Source: Siderastrea radians (Eukaryota; Cnidaria; Anthozoa; Scleractinia; Rhizangiidae). From it: a DNA stretch of 64,000 bases. The DNA lies in assembly GCA_964017195.1 (NCBI GenBank), contig OZ024897.1, positions 11,890,451-11,954,450 of the forward strand, given 5' to 3'. The notes below the pieces were generated by a model. The model made no database searches, was not told the origin of the DNA, and was given only the letters and a program-made list of their open reading frames with translations. Below are positions 50,156 to 63,130 of this stretch, piece after piece. Position 1 is the first letter of the stretch; every line of letters begins with the position of its first letter. A program made the position numbers and the translations under genes.

Positions 50156-52882
50156 ATCCCGCAATTTATTTTGAAGTTAGCAGACACGTTTGTAGTGAGA
50201 TAAATAATTTATAGCACTGGCGTTGGGCATGGGTTTATACTTCTAACCCCTCTATGAATCCCCAGCTGCATTTTCGAACCAGATCACGATCCAGATCCAG
50301 ATACCGGACTCGAGCATTCCCTCAAAATGTTAGCCTAATTGTTGAACGGAGATCAACATCTTATTTTTTTTTCTCCAACTTGATTCATAATACGTAACTC
50401 GTTCACAAATTCCGTACTTAATCAGCATTAGTTATAGCAAAGTCTAGATCTTTCGTAAAGGGATAAATAATTTATGTAGTTGTCAATGGTCGCTCTCTGG
50501 ATCCTCCCATCAGCTGTTTTCCTTGGATCCCTGTTGTCAATTCCTGTTAACGTTCAACAACTGAAAAATGAGCGAATTATTAGCGGTGACTTCGCCATAC
50601 ATGACTTAACATGCTTTACAATAAATCTAACTTCAATATTCGATCTCATACAGAATAAATCTCTCATTAGCTATTCAAGCGAAAAAGACTCAAATGTTGA
50701 AGCAGCGTGGAAAATATCTTTCTCTAAGTTGTCTCATTGGTGTAATGTTCAGTTTACCACATCTGAGACCAAAAAGCCAAATTTTTTTTGGACGTTTAGA
50801 GCCCTAGAGCCCTGATTTTTCCGTCTTCGAGGTCTGGAGCCCTGCATTTTTTTAGCTCGGGAGCCTAAAATCTGCCACTTGCGCGCCGCACTGTGGGAGA
50901 GGATACCTCTTCAACGCGCAATTGTGTACAGCTTTAAGGCCCGTTTAAACATGGGATTTTCTGTGCAATTTTTGTCACACTTCTCAATGGAATTTTGTCG
51001 CCCTCTAACTCGTTATAAAAAGCTTGTGTAAACTAGCTGCGATTTCTGTGCGATTTGTCGCCACAATATCGAACATTTTCAGGACACTTTGCACTCCAAT
51101 CACAGAGAAACCGCAATAAAATCGCCATTTGTTTACACTTGCGACAAAAGCGCGACAAAAATCGCATGTGTAAATGGGCCTTTATACTACTAAATGATCT
51201 TTTGATACTTTCAAAACATCACACCAATCGGTTAAAAACAGCTTTGCTACAGCTGTGATTTACAGAAAAACCACGCAGCTTCTTGCATATTCTAACTTCA
51301 TATATTGTAGATTTCGTGGGTCAATATTGATCGTTTTTTTCATTGTAATTTTAACGCTTTTTTCCCTTGACTTACGTTTGTAAATATGCAAATATGTCCG
51401 TTTGTCAATTCTTGTAATTGCAATGGTCACATATCAGCTTAATAAACCAATTGTTATAACCGTAAGACAATACACTACTGTTAAGTTGGTCTGTATGATA
51501 GTTTGCGGAGTGTTTCGCAATAAATCAACACCGTACCGAATACTTGGAATACCCCCCTCACCAACCCATCCCCACTCCACCTCCCACAGAAAAGAGGGAA
51601 GCTCCTCTCAAAAACTCTGGTGAGCCTGTTTAAGCCTGTAAAAAAGAATTACCAGCTCACTGGCTTTGAGGAAGAATAAATCAAAATAAAAGGCCTTGCA
51701 AACGTGGTTCATGGCAAAATCTGTCCACTGATCCACTGCAGGCTTACATAGTTACCCTGGTTGGCCCAGACGTTTAGAGCAAGGCTTAACTCTAGTAAAC
51801 TTGAAAGAGTTTTTCGGGCTGACATTTATCAGTAAACAGCGTTGATTTGAGGAATGTATGTTTTATTTAATTCCTTAATAAAATTCTATTAATTCCAAAA
51901 TTTATTTCTGATTTAAGCGATATAACTATTTTTTCACTTCTTTTTTTTACTCGAAATACAAGACCTCACCAGTTAACCTTGGATCATTTTACAACTTTAT
52001 TTAAATTTAACGATTAGATTTAATTACTTGTCAAAGTTAAGCACATGTACATCTCTACAAACTTTCTCCTTGGGTTAAAAAAACCCCGGATATTTACTAC
52101 TCAATAAAGGTACAAGAATCTATCAATTTGGCCAACCTAGAGTTAAAAGGCCTGGAAATTATGAGTTATTAACTGAAAAAACAGGGTGTCTAAACAGCGG
52201 CAGATCTTGTACACTATGTAAAGCCCGGGGCAAAAAAGGGAGGGGGGGGGGGGGCTAAGAGGAGGTGATTGAAAATGTTTCAGATTTCCTGAATGTTGAC
52301 AAATTTTGGTCCTCTGGACCTCTTTTAAACTGCAAGCGATTGTTAGTTTTCTTCAAGAACAGTAGAGTGCGTGGAGAATCGTGGATGGACTTCACGTGGT
52401 TTCAGTGGCGAGTGGCAAGTGGTCAAGCTGTGAGTTGCAAGGGTGTCCTTGTTTCTTGCAGCGAGTAGCGATCCCACAATTCCCAATACTTAGCTTTGAA
52501 CATCAACTAGTATCCTCGAAGAAAAATAACGCCTGCTAACCCCTTTTTTTTTTACAAAAAGGGGGATGAGCGGGCCAAAGTTATAAATGAGTAGCTATGA
52601 GTAGCTATCATTAAACTTGTTTCATTTCTGTGAATCTAAAAGTTGCATCAAATACATTTAGTAGGGGATCAGGTTACATCAGAACCACTTCAAAAGCACC
52701 TTTAAATGATTCTCATTTACAACTTGTTCCCTGAGATTATCTTATTGCAAAAGTGGCAGTGCTAGCAAACAAATGCACACGACAAGATATCACTCAGCAG
52801 TGCCTTCCTCGTTGTGCACAGAATCAAGAAACTGTTGCTGATTGGCTGGCAAGCAAAGCATTTTCTCTTACATCACAATTTA
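50156..52882. other. Non-coding 3' flank of the intact GPCR, duplicated elsewhere
   Basis: No gene. 50156-52510 parallels 30203-31990, and 52590-52880 parallels 38715-38985. A poly-G tract lies at 52242-52254. Short frames (63-111 codons) have no motifs. Confidence 0.65.
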
Positions 52883-53333
52883 TTACACCGGAGTCCCGTT
52901 ACGGTAAGAATGAAGGAGCTCTTTCCAATTGGCTTGTAAAGTAGCAAAGCATTTTTTCTGCTCCTCAGAATACTTAGCATCAGTGGGAACAATGTCCCTA
53001 AAGCTCAGTCCTTCCTGTGGAAATTGAACTTTTCAAGCAGCTCAATTCGCTTTTTATCCCCTTGCAAAACATCTTCAGGTTCCTTCCTTGGTAAGGTAGG
53101 AGCCAAAACATCTTTGAAACTTATCACCCCTCTTATAGCAAACCAGCCTCCATATTTAGCATGCACGCTAACTCCACAAATCTTTGTCTTTGGATCCCAT
53201 GGGTCTTTATCTTTAGACACATTGCTGCGTTGGTAATAATAAGCCCCACCTGCAACATGTGCTATCGTTTGAACCAACACCTTTGGCCTTCGACTGGGAA
53301 GAATCTCAAAGTCGTGGAAAACTTCGATTCCAT
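52883..53333 (-). pseudogene. MMACHC-like (cobalamin-processing) gene fragment, copy A
   Basis: The minus strand has IEVFHDFEILPSRRPKV, then VQTIAHVAGGAYYYQR, DPWDPKTKICGVSVHAKYGG, WFAIRGVISF and EKFNFHRKD. These follow the C-terminal half of MMACHC, the cytosolic protein that removes the upper ligand of vitamin B12. One frame change lies just after FHRKD (about 53003-53008). The second frame then runs through KYSEEQKK to TAA at 52883-52885. Homology stops abruptly at 53333 with no evident splice acceptor. It could be a decayed last exon or a transduced fragment. Confidence 0.75.
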
Positions 53334-53770
53334 GTTAACGAAATTAGACTTGACTTTCTCAAAGATATGGGCCATGAATTCATCAATTGCGCATGCGTCT
53401 CTCCCTCCAATGCAAGAAGCTTCTTTGACGAATGGCCTGAATCCATTGTCGAAAATCAGGGGGGTGCTGATGACTACAAGTACAAGAGTATCATATGGGT
53501 GGGGTTAGAATGCTTCATTGGCGAGCTGGTCATTATACTAGCCAATCTAAAAAGATTTTCGAAGAAAATGATCAACTGGGGTACGTACACAGTCTGAATC
53601 TCAAGGGTGCTCTAAATGTGAGCCAATCATACCCAAAGGGGCGGGTGAGAGAGAAGTCTGAATTCTTTAAGCATTCGTTAGAGAGATGTTCGTGCTTCGA
53701 CAATAAACGGAGCAAGCCATCTTCGATTATCAGTCCAGAGCATTTCCACTTTTGGAAATGTGCGAAACAA
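53334..53770. other. Unassigned region with a 112-codon open frame
   Basis: The + frame 53259-53597 (VNEIRLDFLKDMGHEFINC…) is open and has a coding-like composition, but no family is recognised, no ATG context supports it, and it overlaps the MMACHC-like fragment antisense. Left unassigned. Confidence 0.35.
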
Positions 53771-53775
53771 TAGCG

Positions 53776-53800
53776 TGACGTCACAACATGGCGGCTTTGA
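53776..53800. promoter_or_regulatory. CRE-like and YY1-like sites, possible CpG-type promoter
   Basis: The palindrome TGACGTCA at about 53777-53784 is followed by CAACATGGCGGC. The same pair of motif types occurs in the large element's promoters and terminal repeats. It precedes a candidate first exon at 53935. Confidence 0.4.
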
Positions 53801-53934
53801 AATATCGCCAAGTCGATTCAACTGAAAGTTTTAATTTGCATTTTTTCGAGCCTTCCCAGCCTGCCTTGCTCGTCTGTAAGTCACACAACGACAAAGACAG
53901 CATTGAAGAAGTGTTGTGAACGATACTATGGAAA

Positions 53935-54291
53935 ATGGCGGCGAAATGTGCGCTCAGGTGAGGTGTTACTTCCCATACACGCGTCAATTTTGCTTGTTTT
54001 CTCGAGCGTATTCGCCTTCATTTTACTATATCTCTCGTGAAAAATTTTTTTAGGCTTTGAAAAAATTCAGAGACATTCTATAGGTATTCTAGTTGTTTAG
54101 TCCGAAACCTCGCAATGGGCTGCGCTTTTGGTGGGCCGGCCGCGCTTTGCTTTGTGAATCAATTTGTGCGACCAAATGCTAGACTGCTTTGAACTTATCT
54201 ATTTGGGCGTCTTTTCCTTTGTTTCAGGATGCATATCAGAGATCGTTGCAGAATATGTGCTGGACTGGTGTATACTGATAAGAGAAGATGA
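53935..54291 (+). CDS. Candidate two-exon host ORF (low support)
   Basis: ATG 53935 in a good context (AAAATGGCG) opens MAAKCAL up to a donor AG|GTGAGG at 53957/53958. An acceptor with a pyrimidine tract, TTTCCTTTGTTTCAG, ends at 54227, and the frame continues MHIRDRCRICAGLVYTDKRR to TGA 54289-54291. CRIC resembles the first half of a zinc-binding domain, so this may be the start of a zinc-finger gene cut short, or a non-coding first exon. Splice signals are good but the product is only about 28 aa. Confidence 0.25.
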
Positions 54292-55820
54292 AGTTTGAGT
54301 CGAAGTCCGAGGCTCTATGGAACGTCGATATCGGAAAAGACTCGACCGAAATCCAACCAGTCTAGATTTGCTAGCCGAGACTTGCTAATGACAGGAGGAA
54401 ACATATGAATCTTCTAGAGGGGCTTGCTGACACATGTTCGACCAAAGCAGCCTTAAGCCCTTTGTCTGACAGTTTTACAGCTCTAAAGAAGCTACATACA
54501 ACTTCAATTTCGATCAATTTCTTGACTAAGGATCAAAGGTTTTACACCTCTAAAGAAGGACAGGTTTTACAGCTCTAAAAAAAGCTACATACAACTTCAA
54601 TTTCGATCAATTTCTGGACTATGGATCAAACTCCGTGATGCGAAACACACCATCTTGCAACAGTAACAAGACAAACTTGGCCCGGCGTTTCAAACAATAA
54701 TTTGCGATGCAGATAATATTTTAAATTCGTTCAAGACAGGCTGAAAAACCTATCAAGGTCCTTATTGAGCTAAACGTAACGTACCTAATGTGCCAAGAAC
54801 GGCATTAAAACTACGTTGAGTCACTCAGTAGACACAAGTGGAACATGACCATTACGCCAAAGCCGCAGGAATCCAGGAACAGATCAGATATGACCTTGAT
54901 ATGACTTTAAGTGTTATGCTTTATTTTGTGTTTTTATCTACCATCGGTTGAGGAAAAATCAATGAAACTGTTTAAGACTGAGAAGTGAGCTGCGAAATAT
55001 GGATCTGTAAAGCTGTTCACGAGTTAATAACAAGATATAAGCTTACCGTCTGTTTTACCTGTGTCAATTCATATGGCGGCAAATGTATCCTAATAGTTGT
55101 ATTATTGCGCGACCACTGGAAGCGAACTGAAATTCAAGCGCTATTCACAATTCATTCCTCGCTAAAGAATAGCGAATCCACGGTTCTCTTCTTGCAAGCA
55201 TTAAACGTAAAAAGATTTGTCCTCGCATACGTTCCTTTTATTCATCTGAAACAGACAACCCGATCTGTTATGAACCACAGCCCAGCCCAGCCCAGAAGAG
55301 AAATAAGTTTAAAAATACAAGCGCTTGACAAGCGCTCGTCGCAACTTATTCCAGGCTAAAAGATTTTTAAACCATTTTTCTGCAAACAGTTAATCCCGGG
55401 CAGTAAAAAACGTAAATATTGACTGTAGATATTGCTGGAGAGTTTCATCAACTATCATGAGATCTAATGAAAACAGGCCTTCCATCAGGTGACTCCAAAG
55501 TCGCGTTCTGATTGGATAATTGTTTGTTTTGGTCCGCCGGTCAAAACATTTCCAAAAGTGGAAATGCTCTGGACTGATTATATTACCAAGCGACGCGACG
55601 TAACTAGCCTTCTGGCCTCGCTTTCATGCAGCGCAAACCAAGTTCTGCCATCATGAAAGTGGTGTGTCGGGGTGGATACAGGAATGCTAATTTTGATTTG
55701 AAAGTTCTAAATGACAACTACTTAAGAAGGCAAATAGTGATAGCTCAGCTTCAGCTCATTTAAAGCAGTCTACTGAAGAGTTCCTTGTAAATGTGATTTA
55801 CTAAGCTGTTTTGGATTTTA
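54292..55820. other. Non-coding, no gene recognised
   Basis: Contains a diverged ~80-bp direct duplication (ACAGCTCTAAAGAAGCTACA near 54477 and 54570, both followed by TACAACTTCAATTTCGATCA). The reverse complement of the CATTTCCACTTTTGGAAATG segment near 53742 occurs near 55550. No gene. Confidence 0.5.
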
Positions 55821-55821
55821 G

Positions 55822-56600
55822 CGGAGCCCGCGCGCTAGCCGAGCACCATTGCTAGGCAAATTTGGTAACCTATCGAGGCAAGAAAATTTGGTTCTGACGT
55901 CAGCGTACGCCCGTACGTAAGTCCGTCTGTACAGACTCTGGGGGAGGGTGAGGGTAGTCCCAAGGCAAGCCTACCGGGGGAGGAGAATGTCATCTTTTCT
56001 TGGCGGGCAATCAGTGCAGCAAAACGATTGTTCCGGCAGTGTTGAACTTTAAAACTTTAGAAAAAATATCAAATATCTACAAATGGAAAGTAAAAGTTCA
56101 AAGAATAATCAGTTGTATCTTTGGTGGAAGGCGAAAATTCATGTTGGGAAATTTGCCTTCGATGACTTCATCTTTGTTGTCGGTTCTGCTGCGAACTCGG
56201 TCGGCACAACGGTTGAGTTCGCAGCATTTCGCAGCCGTCCCGACGCCAAATATAGCAGAGCTAGCGCCTTCTGGTTTTCTCTGTCCACAATCATGGTTTT
56301 TGCGGCGGTCCGAACACATTTATCCAGGAAAAAAACACCAGCATGTTCAGGTCGAAAGGCATCTTGTCACGGAAAAAGAAATAAGTAGTAAAATTAACGT
56401 ATCCCAATTGCGTCAGAATTTGTGGCCTAGCGGTAAGATGCCGGCTGGCGCTGCGGGCGAATCGGGCTCGATACTCGAATTCGACATGATTTTTTTTAAC
56501 GACTTGAGTGAGAGCATTTTTACAAATTATTAAGTACCAGCAAAAATATGTATATATTGTGGAGCTCCGCTTTTAGGCTTAGCTTAATCTATAAATTAGT
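55822..56600. repeat. AGCGGAGC/GCTCCGCT repeat, second copy
   Basis: Shares its left end, GGTAACCTATCGAGGCAAGA region, CTTTTCTTGGCGGGCAATC segment, a TGGAAAGTAAAAGTTCAAAG block and right end GGAGCTCCGCTTTTAGGCTT with 35681-37775. It is shorter inside. The 177-codon frame at 56000 lies within it and looks accidental. Confidence 0.6.
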
Positions 56601-57929
56601 CTATAAGTTTGAATGTATTTTGAAAAGAGCTCCTGACCAAGAATTATCAAGAATCCAACTACAGAATTTATTTACCTCAAAACCCCTTTAGTGAACTAGA
56701 TCTTCTGTATCTACTATATGCAGTAATATAGCTTGTACCTATTATTGTTTCAGCTTCGGTAAGATATCGAATTTGCTGTTATTACTGCAAAATATCCTCT
56801 CATCCCAATGAATTCCTCTTCAAAAGGGCAAGTGGCAAAGAACATGGAAGAAAAAAATTTCCGTGACCTTGGGAATTAAATGTTATCCGCAGGAAATCTG
56901 TCAAGTGTCAGCGTTGTCCTGCGAATCGACATCAAAGAGAAAATAACACCAACGAGAAAACTAAAACTACAACAAAATCTAACGCAATGTGGTACTCTTC
57001 TCTTAAGGCATTTTATAATTGGTTTGACAGAAAAACAGGAAAGACTTGATATTTTTCGGACTTAGCAAAACTACCACACTTACAATATGATATCATGATG
57101 AAAAAAATTTTTGTTATGCCCTTCATCTATGCACGACACACGCGTTTCGTTATTTAGCAGCTGAGTAGCTCGAAAGGAGCTTCGGTCAAAATGCCGTTGT
57201 TTCTCAGAACACGAGGCAATGTCCGATTACAGCTCTTCTATGTAATCCCTGTTACATTTTGGTACAGAAAAGACACCTCTGTACTCAAAACGTGTATAAT
57301 GCCCGTATTACTACGGCCCACACAATATCCGAATGGGTACTCTGAAAAACTTAGTGTTAACTGAACATTATTTATGGTTAAAGACCTAAAGTTTGTCGAT
57401 TTAAACAATACTGCAGCCCTCAGCGTAATTTTGAAACGTCTTTCAGGCGCGCGCCCGAACGTCTTTATTTCTTGAAAACTTTCAAGTAGTGACAAAAACA
57501 ACTCAATTTTAATTAAAACTACTCTTAACTCCTAAAAGCCCTCTTAAACGAATCTCAAACAATACAACTGACACCTCTTTAGACGTCTCAGCATAACGAA
57601 CAGTCACAAATGTAACTTGTGTCCGGGGGGGTGTACGTGACAGCATGTTTAGGGGTGTCATGTTATGCATCATGTACAATTTTAAATGTCAAAGAATCTA
57701 CTGACCACTTCTAATAAATGAAAGGCACACAGGTACACGTTTTTGGAAACATAGGAAGAAAGTAAAACCACCTAGCACATCATTTTCACAAACAAATAGT
57801 ATCAAAGTGCAGTAATACTCAACACCTTTCATTTTATGGGTGACACTTTACGATTATCAACAGACTCAGAAACACATGGCTTGCATAAACATCTGCCTTT
57901 TGAAGTAGGAAAAGTTGAAAATTTACATA
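56601..57929. other. Non-coding, no gene recognised
   Basis: AT-rich DNA with 60-90 codon frames lacking motifs. It leads into the minisatellite. Confidence 0.5.
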
Positions 57930-59570
57930 CTCTGTAAATAACATGTAAATAACATGTAAAAGGGTAAAAAGATACTGTAAAAAGTAAATTTACATGATTT
58001 TTGGACTTTTACATGTTCTCAAAAGATACTGTAAATATCATGTAAATTTCGGCATTGAAACATGTAAATACAAAGAAAGATACTGTAAATGTTGTAAGGC
58101 AAAAGAACACAGATCATGTAAATAACATGTAAATTTATAAGAGGGAGCCTGCCGAGATCCTGTAAAGACCATGTAAATTGAAAAAGGGTGGCTGCCAAGA
58201 TCCTGTAAATGACATTGTAAATACCATGTAAATTGAAAAAAGGGGGCTGTCGAGACCCTGTAAATACCACGTAAATTAAAAAAGGGGGGCTGTGGAGATC
58301 CTGTAAATAACATTGTAAATACCACGTAAATTGAAAAAAGGGGGCTGTCAAGATCCTGTAAATACCACGTAAATTGAAAAAGGGGGGCTGTTGATATCCT
58401 GTAAATATCATGTAAATCGAAAAAGGGGGGCTGTCGATATCCTGTAACTATCATGTAAATTAAAAAGAGGGGCTCTCGAGATCCTGTAAATATCATGTAA
58501 ATCGAAAAAGGGGGGCTGTCGAGATCCTGTAAATACCGTGTAAACTAATAAAGGGAGGCTGCCCAGATCCTGTAAATACCACGTAAATTGGAAAAGGGGG
58601 GCTGTCGATATCCTGAAAATATCATGTAAATTGAAAAAGAGGGGCTCTCGAGATCCTGTAAATGTCATGTAAATCGAAAAAGGGGGGCTGTCAAGACCCT
58701 GTAAATATCATGTAAATTGAAAAAGGGGGGCTATTGATATCCTGTAAATATCATGTAAATCGAAAAAGGGGGGCTGTCGATATCCTGAAAATATCATGTA
58801 AATTGAAAAAAAGGCTCTCGAGATCCTGTAAATGTCATGTAAATCGAAAAAGGGGGGCTGTCAAGACCCTGTAAATATCATGTAAATTGAAAAAGGGGGG
58901 CTATTGATATCCTGTAAATATCATGTAAATCGAAAAAGGGGGGCTGTCGATATCCTGAAAATATCATGTAAATTGAAAAAAAGGCTCTCGAGATCCTGTA
59001 AATGTCATGTAAATCGAAAAAGGGGGGCTGTCAAGACCCTGTAAATATCATGTAAATTGAAAAAGGGGGCTATTGATATCCTGTAAATATCATGTAAATC
59101 GAAAAAGGGGGGCTGTCGATATCCTGTAAATATCATGTAAATTAAAAAAGAGGGGCTCTCGAGATCCTGTAAATATCATGTAAATCGAAAAAGGGGGGCT
59201 GTCGAGATCCTGTAAATACCGTGTAAACTAATAAAGGGAGGCTGCCCAGATCCTGTAAATACCACATAAATTGAAAAAGGGGGGCTGTCGATATCCTGTA
59301 AATATCATGTAAATCGAAAAAGGGGGGCTGTCGATATCCTGTAAATATCATGTAAATTGAAAAAGAGGAGCTCTCGAGATCCTGTAAATGTCATGTAAAT
59401 CGAAAAAGGGGGGCTGTCCAGACCCTGTAAATATCATGTAAATTGAAAAAGAGGGGCTGTCGAGATCCTGTAAATACCACGTAAATTAAAAAAGGGGGCT
59501 GTCAAGATCCTGCAAATACCACGTAAATTGAAATTAAAAGGAGGGCTGTCAAGATCCTGTAAATAACTTA
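57930..59570. repeat. ~43-bp minisatellite, about 35-40 copies
   Basis: Tandem units of the form AAAAAGGGGGGCTGTCGATA plus TCCTGTAAATATCATGTAAATYG. The units fall into subtypes (GATATC, GAGATC, AAGACC; ATCATG, ACCACG) arranged in a higher-order pattern: a ~175-bp block near 58680-58860 is repeated almost exactly at 58860-59030. Minus-strand frames through it are period artefacts. Confidence 0.95.
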
Positions 59571-61839
59571 TACAGTCCTCAGTAAATAAAAATGTGTAAT
59601 AAAAATACATAAAAACTTTATTGTTTCATTCTGCCCAATTCAATAAAAATTATAATTTGAACTACGTGCTTTCAAAATATTTTCACATCAATATAATAGG
59701 TTTGTTAAATGTATAAATATCCTTTTGTTTCGATTCAAATGGTAATAATTGTTGTTTTTGACCAATTAAGTTATTTTAAAAGATACTACACATTTGTATT
59801 AATCATTCTTACAATTTGTTATATACACCCAATTGAAAAAACGTTGTCAGGTGAAAAGCATAAATCAGTGATGATGCAACCCAATGGTCCTCCAAGAATT
59901 ATGACTGGTTTGAGAAGCCATATCAAAAACTTGAAAGAGTGTTTCATCAGATATCCAAACACCTCGAAGTCGGTCAACCCACTTCTCGGGGTTTGGATAT
60001 CCTGATGAAACACTCTTTCTCGTGTTTGATATATTACTTCAAAATGGTACCTTGCTATGAGTATTAGTAATTAATTCTTGCACTTATTGCTCGAATGCTG
60101 AGCTGAATCCGTCTTAAAGTGTCAAGATACATGTATTTGACTCTGGTATATTTCTAAGATTTGTTATGTAGATGCCGACATCATATTCTACAGCATCAAC
60201 TTTCACAAAACACAGGAAAAATTCATTGAACTAGTTTTGATCGAATTGTTGTCTTGTACCATATTTTCCTGGTTAAGTGGACCAGTGCTTACAACTTTGG
60301 GCTCACAGACACAGCATTCGTTTTAGTATTTGCAACTTTAGAATTTGGTACTCAGTACATTGTGGAGTGGTATTCGGTGATGGTTTATGCACACCCAAAG
60401 TAGTACACCCATCAGAGAAGAATCAGTCTCATCAACAGAAAATGTATGTGTACATTGTGTGAGGTCGACCTATGAATGCTGTTAAATTGTATCTTATTTG
60501 AACCCTGGGTTTTATAACCAAGAAAATATGTTACGTGTAAGCCAAGTTCAATTGCACATGACAAATTAGTACCGGTAGGTAAATCAATAGTTACGAGGTT
60601 ATCATAGGTGATAAGTTCTTCATTGTTTTTACATTTTACTACATTTCTCAAACAGAACCTGTCCTAGGGAACTCAGTAGGTCTTGTTTAGGTGTCCCTGG
60701 CATGCAAGGAATGCAGTGATCCTTGCACAATGGTTTCAGTCTTTTTGATGTGACAGAGGAAACCTGTCTCTCTTTTGAAAAGTGGAGAGCAATCATAATT
60801 TCTTGGTCTCTTTGAACCTGGAAGAGAAATGTGATCAACAGTAACCATAAGCACAGACACTAGACTAATTAATAAATATAGTACCCGCTTAATACAGACA
60901 CCCTGTCAAAACCTGCATTCTCTTGTACACTGAATTCACTACATGGTTATTAATTAGTACACACCAAACTGAATTACATTCAAGATATTCAGCACATTCG
61001 TATATTTATTTAGGAATGACTTTCACTAATAATAGATAGATTTTATTAATGGGATCAAAATTTCAATTTTGCTTAGCCTATTGTAATATTCCAATGATAT
61101 CCTGAATCCAGTACCATAATTTCAAATAACTGTTGATTGGTTTATTACTAGTGTCAGGCAAATGGTCACATGCTAAGTATTTTGACTGTGATGAATTGTC
61201 TGCAGAGAAATGGTGTTGTGACATACATCCAACACACTAAAAGGCTGGCATTGAGCTTGTAAGGCAATGGTTAAAACTTTTTTTCATGTAATCCTAAAAC
61301 TAATTTTCAGAAAACTTACTGTTACATATATTAACGAGTAATAAATTAATACATGAATACTTACAAGCCCTGTTTGCAACAACTTCAGGGAATCAGCTTT
61401 TATGGCATCCAGCCTTTCCTTTTTATAATCAGAAATCACCTAAAAGGTAAATTGAAGGATTCCCCTTGAATGAAATGTTTACATGCATGTACATGAAAAG
61501 AGCTGATAGACTATTTTACTCTTTGAGCCAAAGCAATGATAAGAAAGTATCTTCACTAAAACTTGTCAAAAAGGCAAGTGGTACTAAACTATGAAATGAT
61601 AATGACCATCACAGTTAATGATATCAACTTATACAGCTGATAAAACAACAACCTGAAAAAAACTTCAGGCGAGAAATTTTCTTCAGGTTGTTTTGTTATC
61701 AGCTGCTTAAGTTGATATTTTTTGTGGAATAAGGGTCCTCTGTGCATTTTTAAGCAAATCGGCCTGATATTGATCATTTTTCAAACACAGCATTCATGTC
61801 ACAGAGATGCGGCTAACATATTATATGTCAGAATTATAT
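59571..61839. other. Non-coding with two hairpin MITE-like repeats
   Basis: No gene recognised. Perfect 28-bp inverted arms lie at 59933-59960/59992-60019 (GAAAGAGTGTTTCATCAG...). A second inverted repeat spans about 61605-61716 (CAGCTGATAAAACAACAACC and TTCAGGTTGTTTTGTTATCAGCTG). A 60-80 codon frame near 60412-60838 (-) has no motif. Confidence 0.55.
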
Positions 61840-63130
61840 GTAGATCATCACAGTGAAGGTGTTCCAACCTAAGCGGTTGAAAAGAAGAAACCTGAAAAAA
61901 AATTCAGGCTTGAACAGGAATCGAACCCATGACCTCTGCGATACCGGTGCAGTGCCCTAACCAACTGAGCTATCAAGCCAACTGGGAGCTGGTCAATTGA
62001 GAGTTTGTATTATCCCGTAGATGGAGAATAAATGAACATGAATATATGAAATTCATATATTTGAACTGCAGATAAAGATAGAATTATATGTAGATCATCG
62101 CAGTGAAGGTGTTCCAACCTAAGCGGTTGAAAAGAAGAAACCTGAAAAAATTCAGGCTTGAACGGGAATCGAACCCATGACCTCTGCGATACCGGTGCAG
62201 CGCCCTAACCAACTGAGCTATCAAGCCAACTGGGAGCTGGTCAATTGAGAGTTCGTATTATCCCATAGATGGAGAATAAATGAACATGAATATATGAAAT
62301 TCATATATTTGAACTGCGGATAAAGATAGAATTATATGTAGATCATCGCAGTGAAGGTGTTCCAACCTAAGCGGTTGAAAAGAAGAAACCTGAAAAAATT
62401 CAGGCTTGAATGGGAATCGAACCCATGACCTCTGCGATACCGGTGTAGCTCAGTTGGTTAGGGCACTGCACCGGTATTGCAGAGGTCATGGGTTCGATTC
62501 CCATTCAAGCCTGAATTTTTTCAGGTTTCTTCTTTTCAACCGGTTAGGTTGGAACACCTTCACTGCGATGATCTACATATAATTCTATCTTTATCTGCAG
62601 TTCAAATATATGAATTTCATACATTCATGTTCATTTATTCTCCGTCCACGGGATAATACAAACTCTCAATTGACCAGCTCCCAGTTGGCTTGATAGCTCA
62701 CTTGGTTAGGGCCCTGCACCGGTATCGCAGAGGTCATGGGTTCGATTCCCGTTCAAGCCTGAATTTTTTCAGGTTTCTTCTTTTCAACCGCTTAGGTTGA
62801 AACACCTTCACTGCGATGATCTATATATAATTCTATCTTTATCCGCAGTTCAAATATATAAATGTCATATATTCATGTTCATTATTTTATTCTCCATCTA
62901 CGGGATAATACAAACTCTCAATTGACCAGCTCCCAGTTGGCTTGATAGCTCAGTTGGTTAGGGCGCTACACCGGTATTGCAGAGGTCATGGGTTCGATTC
63001 CCATTCAAGCCTGAATTTTTTCAGGTTTCTTCTTTTCAGCCGCTTAGGTTGGAACACCTTCACTGCGATGACCTACATATAATTCTATCTTTATCTGCAG
63101 TTCAAATATTTGAATTTCATATATTCATGT
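61840..63130. repeat. Array of six tRNA-like repeats forming a large palindrome
   Basis: Minus-strand copies at about 61905-61979, 62153-62227 and a partial one at 62402-62442; plus-strand copies at about 62443-62511, 62687-62758 and 62939-63010. All share CTGCACCGGTATYGCAGAGG and GGTTCGATTCCC (B-box-like), and each is followed by the same ~170-bp tail with AATTCATATATTTGAACTGC. The two halves are inverted around about 62442. Same family as 27212-27283. Confidence 0.85.

Noticed and set aside
56000..56533. 177-codon plus-strand ORF
   Set aside because: It lies within a dispersed repeat family, has no motif, and the sister copy at 36040 is not open in the same frame.
58019..59351. Minus-strand ORFs of 69-152 codons with repeated FTWYLQDL-type motifs
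   Set aside because: They follow the minisatellite period and have no independent coding evidence.
57930..59570. CRISPR-like array
   Set aside because: The spacers are not unique, the units are head-to-tail minisatellite copies, and the host is an animal.
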